Source: Desulfobacterales bacterium (GTDB lineage: Bacteria > Desulfobacterota > Desulfobacteria > Desulfobacterales > UBA11574). Taken from it: 19,611 nucleotides of DNA. This document shows, piece after piece, positions 1 through 7,345 of the stretch (position 1 is its first letter; each line of letters opens with the position of its first letter). The notes under the pieces were generated by a model. That model saw only the letters and a program-made list of their open reading frames with translations. It was not told the DNA's origin and did no database searches. The DNA is taken from positions 1 through 19,611 of the forward strand of contig JAAXQD010000239.1 of NCBI GenBank assembly GCA_012974475.1. The letters run 5' to 3'. Made by a program: the position numbers and the translations under genes.

Positions 1-1934
1 GTCGGAAGAAAGACATTAAACGTTGTCCCTTTATTAATGATGCTGTCTGCGTTAATGATGCCGCCATGATTTTTGATGATACCATAAGCAGAAGCAAGGC
101 CGAGACCGGTGCCTCTGCCCATATCCTTTGTGGTGAAAAACGGGTCGAATATCCGTTTTATGGTCTTTTCATCCATGCCTATTCCAGTATCTTTAACGGA
201 TATTTTTACAAAGTCTCCGGCTTTGACGGAAAAATGGCGGGTATAGCTGTCATCAAGTGTAACGTTTTCTGTTTGAAGATATAGCTCTCCGCCGCCCGGC
301 ATAGCTTGGCCGGCGTTCACATAGAGATTCAACAACACCTGCTCCACCTGATTCGGATCAGCTTCAACCGACCATATATTTTCTTGAAAATTTCGATGAA
401 TTCTGACCTCCTTTTTTGTTCGACTGAACATCTCTGAACTTTGTCCGACCACATCATTGATGTCAATGGGTTTTACTTCATATTTGCCCCCTTTTGCGAA
501 CCCTAAAAGCTGCTTGGTAAGATCTGCACCACTCTGAACATATTTTTCGATATTTTTTAATTTTGCATAATGCGGATGATTGGAATCCAGATCAAAAGTC
601 ATGAGAGATGCGTTCCCCAAAATTCCCATAAGCAGGTTGTTATAGTCATGTGCGATGCCACCGGCCAACGTGCCAATGGCCTCCAGCTTCTGTACTTGGT
701 GGATTTGAGCCTCCAGTTTTTTCTGTTCATAAATATTTCGCAAATTAACCACGCTGCCCACAGGATTTCCATCGCGATCATGATAAATGGCGCCACTGAT
801 GCTTACAGGGATGATATCCCCGGCTTTAGTGTGCCGGAACGTTTCAATGCCCGTTATATTTTCTCCGGCGAGGACTTTTTTTATCATTTCATTGGTCTCT
901 GGCCAATTTTCTTCAGGAACGAACATGTCCATTTTCTTGCCCAAACATTCCCCTATGGTCCATCCAAAAACCTTCGTAAATGTGGGGTTCAAATAAGTTA
1001 CCTTCCCTTCCATGTCATAAACAATAACTGAATCAGGGTTTGCTTCAAGAACGGTCCGATACTTATTCTCACTCTCACGAAGCGCCTCTTCAGCCTGTTT
1101 GCGGATGGAAATCTCCTGACGTGCTTTTTCGTAGAGTCGAGCATTTTCAATTGCAATGGCCGCTGATCCTGCAAGGGTCTCAATTAAAGCAAGATGGTTT
1201 TTATCGAATCGTTCGGTTTCGGTATCCACCACTTGGAGCACACCGATGGTATCTCCCTTGACATGTAAAGGGACTGTGAGAATGGATTGCATATTCTCTC
1301 CGATGACCTGATCCACTTCCTTATAATGTCGTTTATCAGAATATGTGTTTGGAGTAATCGAGCTTTCACCGTGCTGCACCACCCATCCGGCCAAACCTTC
1401 ACCAGGTGCCAATCGCCAACCGCGCAGAGTTTCGCCATAATCGCCGCTGGCCTGCTCGCAGACCAGCTCTCCGGTGTCTTCATCGATCAACCATATTGTA
1501 AATGCTTGGACTGTCTGGGTGTGCAGCTGCTGTTCGCGGTTGCGCAATCGGATAATTTCTCTCGCCCGTTCGTGTTCGGTAATATCACTTAAAACAACGA
1601 CACGTGTATCTTCTTTCTTATCCCCAAATAATGTTTTTATTTTAACCAGATATTCGTTGAGAACAAGGGGAGAGTCGACCGTTAGTGCTTCCAATTTTTC
1701 GTTGGGCGCTTTTAAAAGGTCAGCCACCCTTTGACCCGCATCTTCTGAAAAAAGCCGGGCAAAAATTGACCCTAACAGCCTTTCCTTGGGGATATTGCAC
1801 AAAGATATAGCCGCAGAATTGGCAAAAACAATTTTTCCTTCAGAAGTTATTTCAAAAATTCCTTCTGACATTGCCTCCAATATAATATGAAAATCTTTCT
1901 TAACGGCCGGCAGCGCCTTGGTTATTTTCACCAT
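1..1934 (-). CDS. PAS-GAF-PAS sensor histidine kinase (3' end outside window)
   Basis: The reading frame is open from an ATG at 1934 to the window edge, giving 644 complete codons without a stop. Domains in order are a PAS domain (about residues 10-115), a GAF domain (about 140-268), a second PAS domain (about 287-400), a HisKA dimerisation/phosphoacceptor domain with the H-box GGIAHDYNN and likely phosphorylated His429, and a HATPase_c domain. The HATPase shows an N-box (NLYVNAGQAM, about 535), a G1 box (DTGIGMD, about 581) and a G2 box (GRGTGLGLA, about 611). No membrane segment is visible, so it is probably a soluble cytoplasmic sensor. In this family a receiver domain often follows the HATPase, but that part cannot be seen. 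A weak Shine-Dalgarno AAGGCAAG precedes the ATG. The ligand and response regulator are unknown. The GAF N-terminus looks shortened. The kinase call is firm; its physiological role is not. Confidence 0.93.
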   Translation of the reverse strand, partial: MVKITKALPAVKKDFHIILEAMSEGIFEITSEGKIVFANSAAISLCNIPKERLLGSIFARLFSEDAGQRVADLLKAPNEKLEALTVDSPLVLNEYLVKIKTLFGDKKEDTRVVVLSDITEHERAREIIRLRNREQQLHTQTVQAFTIWLIDEDTGELVCEQASGDYGETLRGWRLAPGEGLAGWVVQHGESSITPNTYSDKRHYKEVDQVIGENMQSILTVPLHVKGDTIGVLQVVDTETERFDKNHLALIETLAGSAAIAIENARLYEKARQEISIRKQAEEALRESENKYRTVLEANPDSVIVYDMEGKVTYLNPTFTKVFGWTIGECLGKKMDMFVPEENWPETNEMIKKVLAGENITGIETFRHTKAGDIIPVSISGAIYHDRDGNPVGSVVNLRNIYEQKKLEAQIHQVQKLEAIGTLAGGIAHDYNNLLMGILGNASLMTFDLDSNHPHYAKLKNIEKYVQSGADLTKQLLGFAKGGKYEVKPIDINDVVGQSSEMFSRTKKEVRIHRNFQENIWSVEADPNQVEQVLLNLYVNAGQAMPGGGELYLQTENVTLDDSYTRHFSVKAGDFVKISVKDTGIGMDEKTIKRIFDPFFTTKDMGRGTGLGLASAYGIIKNHGGIINADSIINKGTTFNVFLP

Positions 1935-2049
1935 AAGATTCTTGCCTTTTGAAGCATTTCCAGCTTTTTAAATTTAGGATATTGTATTCCATGAAGAAGA
2001 GAGATTGTGAGAATCATAGAATAAAAATCTTCATTAAATCAAGTCTCAA

Positions 2050-2077
2050 ATTATACAATCCCTTCAAGACACCCCAA
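2050..2077 (-). promoter_or_regulatory. Possible sigma-70 promoter of the histidine kinase
   Basis: On the minus strand a perfect -10 hexamer TATAAT (2055-2050) is preceded at 16 bases by TTGGGG (2077-2072), a poor -35 matching TTGACA at three positions. The predicted start would leave a leader of about 110 nt before the kinase ATG at 1934. The -35 element lies within the left arm of the inverted repeat at 2067-2109, which would suit repression or activation at this promoter. This is inferred from sequence only. Confidence 0.35.
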
Positions 2078-2109
2078 CACCCGGGTTCGTGATTTAAATC
2101 AGGGTGTCT
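2067..2109. repeat. Operator-like inverted repeat AGACACCC ... GGGTGTCT
   Basis: Perfect 8-bp arms AGACACCC (2067-2074) and GGGTGTCT (2102-2109) are separated by 27 bases. The spacer contains an 8-bp palindrome ACCCGGGT (2079-2086). A direct repeat TACAATC lies outside both arms at 2054-2060 and 2113-2119. There is no following T-run, so this does not look like an intrinsic terminator. Its position over the -35 of the possible kinase promoter suggests a regulator binding site; the regulator is unknown. Confidence 0.35.
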
Positions 2110-2221
2110 CTGTACAATCAAGTTGGGCATCCTGATGCGCACACAGGGAACGTTTTTAAAAAGGCGGTTCTAATTTCCTTTTTGGGAAAAATGCTTGAAT
2201 AATGTGTTTTGGAGGAATAGG

Positions 2222-2272
2222 ATGAAAACAAATACACCAGATCAAAATTTCTCTTTATTTCCAGCAAATTGA
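2222..2272 (+). CDS. Possible 16-codon leader ORF upstream of dtd
   Basis: An ATG at 2222 is preceded by GGAGG at 2211-2215 with a 6-base gap, a better ribosome binding site than that of dtd itself. It encodes 16 residues, MKTNTPDQNFSLFPAN, followed by TGA at 2270-2272. It ends 22 bases before the dtd start at 2295. The peptide resembles nothing I recognise. It has no run of a single amino acid codon that would indicate attenuation. It could be a leader peptide, a remnant of a degraded gene, or chance. Translation is not shown by the sequence alone. Confidence 0.25.
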   Translation: MKTNTPDQNFSLFPAN

Positions 2273-2294
2273 AGTTTTTCGGAGATGTTTAAAT

Positions 2295-2735
2295 ATGCGT
2301 GCCGTAATACAGCGGGTTAAATTCAGTTCTGTAACCGTCGAAAATGAAATGATTGGAAAAATCGGCAAAGGTCTTTTGGTACTTTTAGGGATTGCAAAAG
2401 TCGATAAAACCGATGATACCAAATACCTTGCAGACAAGATCGTAAATTTAAGAATTTTTGAAGACGAAAATCGTAAAATGAACCGTTCTTTGATGGATAC
2501 TGGCGGCGAAATGCTGGTTGTCTCCCAGTTCACCTTGTTGGGAGATTGCAAAAAAGGCCGGCGCCCCTCTTTCGTCAATGCCGCAGCTCCGGATCATGCA
2601 ATCGGACTCTACCGGATATTTGTTGAACAGGTCCGCCAGAAAGGCGTCACCGTGGAAACCGGTCGATTTCGAGCCATGATGGATGTATCTTTGATCAACG
2701 ATGGGCCGGTGACCCTTATTGTGGACAGCAGGTAG
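2295..2735 (+). CDS. dtd: D-aminoacyl-tRNA deacylase
   Basis: The 146-residue protein removes D-amino acids (classically D-Tyr) mischarged on tRNA, and glycine from tRNA(Ala), acting as a chirality proofreader in the cytoplasm. It has the typical family start MRAVIQRV and both active-site signatures: SQFTL at residues 77-81 and the Gly-cisPro motif within NDGPVT at 135-140. Length matches the family (about 145-150). The ATG at 2295 has GGAG at 2281-2284 with a 10-base gap. It is followed 50 bases later by the carboxypeptidase gene on the same strand, so the two are probably co-transcribed. Nothing is missing or odd in the protein. Confidence 0.96.
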   Translation: MRAVIQRVKFSSVTVENEMIGKIGKGLLVLLGIAKVDKTDDTKYLADKIVNLRIFEDENRKMNRSLMDTGGEMLVVSQFTLLGDCKKGRRPSFVNAAAPDHAIGLYRIFVEQVRQKGVTVETGRFRAMMDVSLINDGPVTLIVDSR

Positions 2736-2785
2736 ATTTTGGGCAGCCGGCGCTCAAAAAGTAATCGTCATTAAGAATCTACGCC

Positions 2786-4027
2786 ATGCATTTGTCATCA
2801 AAATCCAAACCATTCTTTACAGCCGCCACATGCCGGTTCTTACTTCTTTTTTGTTTATTGAATTTCGGGACAACCCAACATCTTTATGCTAAAAAACTCG
2901 CTGACCTCAATCCTTTTATTGGAGATCAGGATGCAATTTTGCTGGCAGATCCCCAAGGACGAATTGTTTTTTCAAAAAATGCCGACATTCATCTTGTGCC
3001 GGCATCGACCCTGAAAATATTTACGGCCCTTGTGGCCCTCCACTATCTGGGGCCGGACTACCGATTTATCACTGAGTTTTATCAAGACCATCATTCAAAT
3101 CTCAAAGTAAAAGGATATGGAGACCCCCTTCTCATTTCAGAAGTTTTGGCGGAAATTGCGCTCGATCTCTCATCCATACCGGATATTGAATTTAATCATA
3201 TTAACGATCTGGTCGTCGACGATTCATACTTTAAAACCCCCATCGCAATCCCCGGGGTCAATCGGTTAAATGAACCCTACAACGCCCCCATCGGCGCCCT
3301 GTGTGTAAATTTCAACACGGTCAATTACAAGCGCAACCCCAACGGAAAATTTGTCAGTGCCGAACCCCAAACCCCTCTATTGCCGTTTGTTCAAAAAAGA
3401 ATCGACGCTTCTCAATTGGATCACGGCAGAATTCTACTTTCGTCTAAAAAAAGTGAAACCACACTTTATTCAGGCCACCTTCTTTTTTATTTTTTAAAAA
3501 AAGAAGGGATACGGTTCAGCGGAAGGATAAGGCCAGGAACGGTTCAAAAAGACAACGACAAACTCATCTTTAAATATGCTTCCAGTTTTTCATTGATGCA
3601 AGTCATATCAAAACTTTTCGAATATTCGAATAATTTTATGGCCAATCAGCTGCTCATCGCGTGCGGTGCAAAAGCATACGGTCCTCCGGGGACCCTGGAA
3701 AAGGGTGTTCGGGCAGCATCAGCATATGCGAAAAATATTCTTAAAATCGATAATATCCGCTTTGTGGAAGGTTCAGGAATATCGAGAAAAAACCGGATGT
3801 CAGCGGTAAGTTTCTACAAAATACTCAAAGTTTTTGCGCCCTATCATTTTCTCATGCGCAGAATGGGGAAAGCTTTCTATAAAACGGGAACCCTCAACGG
3901 TATCCATACACGGGCCGGTTATATAGAAAATAAAGAAGGAAGGTTGTATTCATTTGTTGTGCTGGTAAATACGCCGGGGAAGTCGCCGAAACCAATTATG
4001 GATATACTCTTGCACAGTCTGGATTAA
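2786..4027 (+). CDS. dacB: D-alanyl-D-alanine carboxypeptidase/endopeptidase (PBP4, peptidase S13)
   Basis: The 413-residue periplasmic penicillin-binding protein trims or cleaves peptidoglycan peptide side chains. A signal peptide is visible: a basic start, a hydrophobic core at about residues 17-28 and a likely cleavage site after LYA (about 35). The three penicilloyl-serine motifs are present: SxxK as S74-T-L-K77 (acylated serine 74), SxN as S281-N-N283, and KTG at 366-368. The S13-type segment EGSGISRKNRMSA lies at 328-340. The spacing from SxxK to SxN is about 207 residues, shorter than in E. coli PBP4 (about 240), so the inserted domains look reduced. The ribosome binding site is poor, but the TAA just upstream in frame leaves ATG 2786 as the only plausible start. 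Its stop overlaps the folE2 stop on the other strand. Confidence 0.92.
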   Translation: MHLSSKSKPFFTAATCRFLLLFCLLNFGTTQHLYAKKLADLNPFIGDQDAILLADPQGRIVFSKNADIHLVPASTLKIFTALVALHYLGPDYRFITEFYQDHHSNLKVKGYGDPLLISEVLAEIALDLSSIPDIEFNHINDLVVDDSYFKTPIAIPGVNRLNEPYNAPIGALCVNFNTVNYKRNPNGKFVSAEPQTPLLPFVQKRIDASQLDHGRILLSSKKSETTLYSGHLLFYFLKKEGIRFSGRIRPGTVQKDNDKLIFKYASSFSLMQVISKLFEYSNNFMANQLLIACGAKAYGPPGTLEKGVRAASAYAKNILKIDNIRFVEGSGISRKNRMSAVSFYKILKVFAPYHFLMRRMGKAFYKTGTLNGIHTRAGYIENKEGRLYSFVVLVNTPGKSPKPIMDILLHSLD

Positions 4028-4809
4028 AAATGGGGTTCTTTTCCGCTGGTAATCGAAGCATATGCACTGTGGTTGTGGATCGACTCAAAATTTTCCGCAC
4101 TCACGGAAAACCAGGTTATGTTGCTGTCCTGTTTCAGTTTTTCAGCAACCTCTCTGACGATATCTTCAACAAATTTGGGGTTGTTGTACCCTGTTTCCGT
4201 CACATGTTTCTCATCGATACGTTTTAGGACAGAGTACACTTCGCATGAAGCCGTTCCCTCTACCAGTTCAATCATATCTTCGATCCAGATAAATTTTTTA
4301 AACCGCGTGCTGAGCATGACTTGACCGCGTTGATTATGGGCGCCTGCATCACTGATTTCTTTTGAACAAGGACAGACGGAAGATATGGGAACAACGACCA
4401 CGGATACGAGATCGATCTTGCCGCTTGGGTCGCTTGAACCCAAGAAACTGCACACGTAGTCCATGAGACCGAGGGATTTGCTGATGGGAGATTGTTTTTC
4501 AATAAAATAGGGGAATGTTACTTCAATGTTGGCCGACGCTGCATTTAAATATTTTTTCATCTCTTCAAGAATAACGGAAATTTTCTTTAAAGAGACCTCC
4601 GGACGGAACAAATGCAGCATTTCCACAAAACGGCTCATGTGAGTCCCTTTGTAGTTGTGGGGCAAATCGACATACATGTTTATGGAAGCAACGGTGTGCT
4701 GAATGTTGTTTTTCCGGTCGAGCACCGTTATGGGATATTTAAGATTCTTAATGCCGACTTTGTCGATTGGAATGTTGCGATGATCGAATTGACTTTGAAT
4801 ATCTTTCAT
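4024..4809 (-). CDS. folE2: GTP cyclohydrolase IB (FolE2/MptA family)
   Basis: The 261-residue protein is recognisable as the type IB GTP cyclohydrolase. That enzyme converts GTP to 7,8-dihydroneopterin triphosphate, the first step of folate synthesis and, where the pathway exists, of queuosine synthesis. Visible family signatures are GTHMSRF (55-61), the CPCSKE segment with Cys146 and Cys148, GAHNQRG with His158, the RIDEKHVTE segment with Glu200, and the C-terminal ESIHNHSAYA with His245 and His247. These match the metal-binding and catalytic Cys/His/Glu positions known in this family. The ATG overlaps the ttcA stop in an ATGA, so translation is coupled. It is the last gene of the psd operon, and its stop codon overlaps that of the convergent dacB. 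Confidence 0.95.
   Translation of the reverse strand: MKDIQSQFDHRNIPIDKVGIKNLKYPITVLDRKNNIQHTVASINMYVDLPHNYKGTHMSRFVEMLHLFRPEVSLKKISVILEEMKKYLNAASANIEVTFPYFIEKQSPISKSLGLMDYVCSFLGSSDPSGKIDLVSVVVVPISSVCPCSKEISDAGAHNQRGQVMLSTRFKKFIWIEDMIELVEGTASCEVYSVLKRIDEKHVTETGYNNPKFVEDIVREVAEKLKQDSNITWFSVSAENFESIHNHSAYASITSGKEPHF
4091..4110. repeat. 7-bp hairpin in the folE2 3' coding region
   Basis: TTTTCCG (4091-4097) and CGGAAAA (4104-4110) are perfect complements around a 6-base loop. Read on the minus strand the stem is followed directly by TTTT, which is terminator-like, but it lies inside the folE2 reading frame about 70 bases before its stop. Read on the plus strand it lies about 64 bases past the dacB stop, with no T-run after it. 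It could trim or protect the 3' end of the dacB transcript. Function is uncertain. Confidence 0.3.
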
Positions 4810-5537
4810 TTTAACAAATAATCTGTCTTTACATGGCTCATGGCTCTGAAAATATTCCCTTTAACTTTCTTGTTGCTCGTGTAAAGCTGTTGTAACAACC
4901 GTTTAATTTCCTGTCGTTTGGAAACTTTTGCGGTCGGACATGGATTGATGAAATCCGGACAACTTTTCTCTTTTGCAAATCGTCTTATAACATCTTCGTC
5001 AACAAAAGCAAGGGGCCTTATCAATGTAAATCTTTCCTGGAAAAAAGACTGAGCGGGCATCATCGTACTGATCTCCCCGGCATAGCATATATTCATAAAC
5101 AACGTCTCGATGATGTCGTCTTTGTTGTGCCCCAGAGCTATCTTGTTGCATCCGAGTTCATCCGCAATTTCAAAAAGACGTTTTCTGCGCAGCCTGGAAC
5201 ATAAAAAACACGGATTTTCACGATTTTGAGTGCTGTGGGCTAAAATTCCGTAATCCGTATGCTCAATTTTGATTTCATGGCCTGTTCTATTCCAATATTC
5301 GGCCAGGGGTTCACCGAAGCCTTCCTCAAATCCGGGATCGATATACACTGCAGACAGTTCATAATTTATGGGGATGCGCTTCAGGCGTTCATTGAGCATC
5401 CACATCAGAGTGAAACTGTCTTTGCCTCCGGAAAGTCCGACTAAAATTCGATCCCCATCAGAGATCATATCATACCGGTGCAACGCCTTCCCAATATTCC
5501 TTTTTAGCACCTTGTAGGCATAGCTGTACTTTGGCAA
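4806..5537 (-). CDS. ttcA: tRNA 2-thiocytidine biosynthesis protein (TtcA family)
   Basis: The 243-residue PP-loop ATPase is of the TtcA type, which thiolates cytidine 32 of certain tRNAs using ATP and an iron-sulfur cluster. The PP-loop SGGKDS is at 36-41. The CxxC pair is NPCFLC (Cys110 and Cys113), and a third cluster-ligand candidate, Cys200, lies in FINPCPT. GHNKDD at 136-141 is the conserved second nucleotide-site segment. The start is unusual. No ATG is available after the rpoZ stop, and the best choice is a TTG at 5537. A strong AGGAGG lies at 5557-5552 but is 14 bases from it, more than the normal gap. A GTG at residue 10 is the only nearby alternative and lacks a site of its own. 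The gene overlaps folE2 by ATGA. Confidence 0.88.
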   Translation of the reverse strand: MPKYSYAYKVLKRNIGKALHRYDMISDGDRILVGLSGGKDSFTLMWMLNERLKRIPINYELSAVYIDPGFEEGFGEPLAEYWNRTGHEIKIEHTDYGILAHSTQNRENPCFLCSRLRRKRLFEIADELGCNKIALGHNKDDIIETLFMNICYAGEISTMMPAQSFFQERFTLIRPLAFVDEDVIRRFAKEKSCPDFINPCPTAKVSKRQEIKRLLQQLYTSNKKVKGNIFRAMSHVKTDYLLK

Positions 5538-5551
5538 AAGAAAAGTGTCGG

Positions 5552-5557
5552 CCTCCT
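5552..5557 (-). promoter_or_regulatory. Ribosome binding site AGGAGG of ttcA, overlapping the rpoZ stop
   Basis: AGGAGG on the minus strand shares its first two bases with the rpoZ stop codon TAG. The gap to the ttcA TTG is 14 bases, much wider than usual, so either initiation is weak or the start is misplaced. Termination on rpoZ would place ribosomes directly at this site, which would favour coupling. Confidence 0.55.
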
Positions 5558-5795
5558 ATAGATTTTCTTCTATTTCTACAAGTTCCTCTGTTTCTTCTTC
5601 TTTTCTTTCTTCTTGAATTGTGATCTTTCCCGCAGCGACTTCGCGCAGGGAGACGACAATATCTTCGTTCTTCGGTGAACTTACCAAGTATTCGGATCCT
5701 TCACGGATCTGCCTTACACGCTTGGCTGCCATGTTGACCAGTAAAAAACGGTTTTTAACCCGTTTCAAGCAATCTTCTATGGTTATACGCGCCAC
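5556..5795 (-). CDS. rpoZ: DNA-directed RNA polymerase omega subunit
   Basis: The 79-residue protein matches the omega subunit, which supports beta' folding and RNA polymerase assembly. The N-terminal core MARITIEDCLKRVKNRF followed by LVNMAAKRVRQI is the conserved family segment. The C-terminal 20 residues form a highly acidic Glu-rich tail, common in short omegas. The start codon is GTG at 5795, supported by a strong GGAGG six bases upstream on the minus strand. It lies 48 bases downstream of greA and is followed by ttcA, whose ribosome binding site overlaps the rpoZ stop. Pairing with greA puts two RNA polymerase-associated factors side by side. Confidence 0.94.
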   Translation of the reverse strand: MARITIEDCLKRVKNRFLLVNMAAKRVRQIREGSEYLVSSPKNEDIVVSLREVAAGKITIQEERKEEETEELVEIEENL

Positions 5796-5843
5796 GAAAA
5801 ACCTCCGTTATTATGTATCATTTATCGTTTTGAAAAATTTAAA

Positions 5844-6311
5844 TTACAATATTTCCACCAGTTCATAGTATCTTTTTCCACCTGGAGCTTCCAAAGAAAT
5901 TTCGTCTCCAGGTTTTTTCCCGATTATGGCTTTCCCCAGGGGCGAAGACACAGAAATGCGTCCTTCCTCAATATTCGCCTCATCAGGTCCCACAAGCTGA
6001 TATTGCACATTTTCACCGGTATCGGCATTTTCAAGTATTACAGAACTGGCAAATAGAGCGCGATCCTTTGGAAGTTTTTGAGGATCGATGATATCTGCTC
6101 TGGATAGTTTGTATGTCAATCCATTTAACCGCCCATCAATAAATGCCTGTCTGTTTTTGGCAGCTTCAAACTCTGCGTTTTCAGAGATATCCCCGTGAGC
6201 ACGGGCCTCTTCGATTGACTTTATATTCCTGGGCCGTTCAACTCTTTTAAGATAATCCAGTTCTTTCTTCAGGGCCTGATAGCCTTCTTTTGTAATGGGT
6301 ACGCGCTCCAA
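5844..6311 (-). CDS. greA: Transcription elongation factor GreA
   Basis: The 155-residue protein rescues backtracked RNA polymerase by stimulating transcript cleavage. The N-terminal coiled-coil hairpin (about 1-75) carries the tip residues Asp41 and Glu44 in HGDISENAEFEAAK. The C-terminal FKBP-like domain holds SPLGKAIIGKKPGDEI (123-138). Length is typical. The start is a TTG at 6311: the in-frame upstream sequence has no ATG or GTG before the asd stop, GGAG sits seven bases upstream (6322-6319), and the N-terminus then aligns with the usual PITxEG beginning. It begins 11 bases after asd, inside the psd operon. Confidence 0.95.
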   Translation of the reverse strand: MERVPITKEGYQALKKELDYLKRVERPRNIKSIEEARAHGDISENAEFEAAKNRQAFIDGRLNGLTYKLSRADIIDPQKLPKDRALFASSVILENADTGENVQYQLVGPDEANIEEGRISVSSPLGKAIIGKKPGDEISLEAPGGKRYYELVEIL

Positions 6312-6322
6312 ATCTAAACTCC

Positions 6323-7345
6323 CTATAAATAGTCCTTTGCCAAGATCTCCGCAATCTGTACTGTATTTGTTGCAGCGCCCTTTCTGATATTATCGGCCAC
6401 AACCCACATATTGATGCCGTTTGAAATCGACTCATCCTCACGGATACGACCCACAAGTGTCAAGTCCTGGCCGGCAGCATCGATGGCAAGAGGATAAATG
6501 TTGTTGTGCGGATCGTCAACGACTTTAACCCCGGAAGTTTTTTCCAGCAAAGCCCTCACCGCTTCAGCTGAAACATGTTCAATGGTCTCAATGTTAATCG
6601 ATTCTGAATGACCGTAAAATACCGGCACACGAACGGTGGTTGCCGTAACCCCGATGGTATCGTCTTCCAGAATCTTTCTAGTTTCATGGAGCATTTTCAT
6701 TTCTTCTTTGGTATAGCCGTTCTCCAGAAACACATCGATGTGGGGGAGGCAGTTAAAAGCGATGGGGTGTGGGTAGACCTCCGTTTCATACGATTTGAAA
6801 TTGAGAATCGACCGGGTCTGGGCATCGAGTTCATCAACCGCCTTTTTACCGGTTCCTGAAACAGCCTGATATGTGGAAACCACAATCCGTTTGATCCCAT
6901 ATTTCTTGTGCAATGGATGTAGTGGAACCACCATCTGGATGGTCGAACAGTTCGGATTTGCGATGATGCCTTTATGGGTGTATTGTGCAATTGCATGGGG
7001 ATTCACTTCTGGAACCACCAACGGAACTTTGGGATCCATTCGCCAAGCACTTGAATTGTCAACAACCACGCATCCGTCCTGGGCCGCAAAAGGGGCAAAT
7101 TTTTCACTGGTACCGCCACCGGCCGAAAAAAGGGCGATATCGAAGCCTTTAAAAGAATCCTCCTTCAATTCCTCAACAGGTATTGCATTGCCCTTGTAAT
7201 CAAGCTTGCGCCCGACAGAACGTCGGGATGCTAAAAATTTAATGGACTTAACCGGAAAATTTCTTTCTTCCAGGCAGGTGATCATCTGATTTCCCACAGC
7301 ACCTGTCGCACCCGCCACGGCAACATTAAATTTTTTATTCGACAT
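6323..7345 (-). CDS. asd: Aspartate-semialdehyde dehydrogenase
   Basis: The 340-residue enzyme makes L-aspartate 4-semialdehyde from aspartyl phosphate with NADPH, feeding lysine/diaminopimelate, threonine and methionine synthesis. The nucleotide-binding loop is GATGAVG (12-18). The catalytic cysteine is Cys133 in NPNCSTIQM, followed by SGTGKKAVDEL (163-173) and the acid/base His246 in VFYGHSE. The C-terminus carries VADNIRKGAATNTVQIAE. I place the start at ATG 7345 rather than at an upstream in-frame ATG (7459), because GGGAAGG lies six bases before it and the protein then starts as the family does. The longer form would only add residues read over the end of leuB. The gene overlaps leuB by 11 bases. 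Confidence 0.95.
   Translation of the reverse strand: MSNKKFNVAVAGATGAVGNQMITCLEERNFPVKSIKFLASRRSVGRKLDYKGNAIPVEELKEDSFKGFDIALFSAGGGTSEKFAPFAAQDGCVVVDNSSAWRMDPKVPLVVPEVNPHAIAQYTHKGIIANPNCSTIQMVVPLHPLHKKYGIKRIVVSTYQAVSGTGKKAVDELDAQTRSILNFKSYETEVYPHPIAFNCLPHIDVFLENGYTKEEMKMLHETRKILEDDTIGVTATTVRVPVFYGHSESINIETIEHVSAEAVRALLEKTSGVKVVDDPHNNIYPLAIDAAGQDLTLVGRIREDESISNGINMWVVADNIRKGAATNTVQIAEILAKDYL

Noticed and set aside
570..1031. Plus-strand 153-codon open frame
   Set aside because: It lies wholly antisense to the histidine kinase, whose domains are clear on the minus strand, and its translation shows no family motif.
2122..2138. Possible sigma-54 site (GG-N10-GC) upstream of dtd
   Set aside because: Only the invariant GG and GC match; the remaining consensus positions are poor and there is no sign of an enhancer site.
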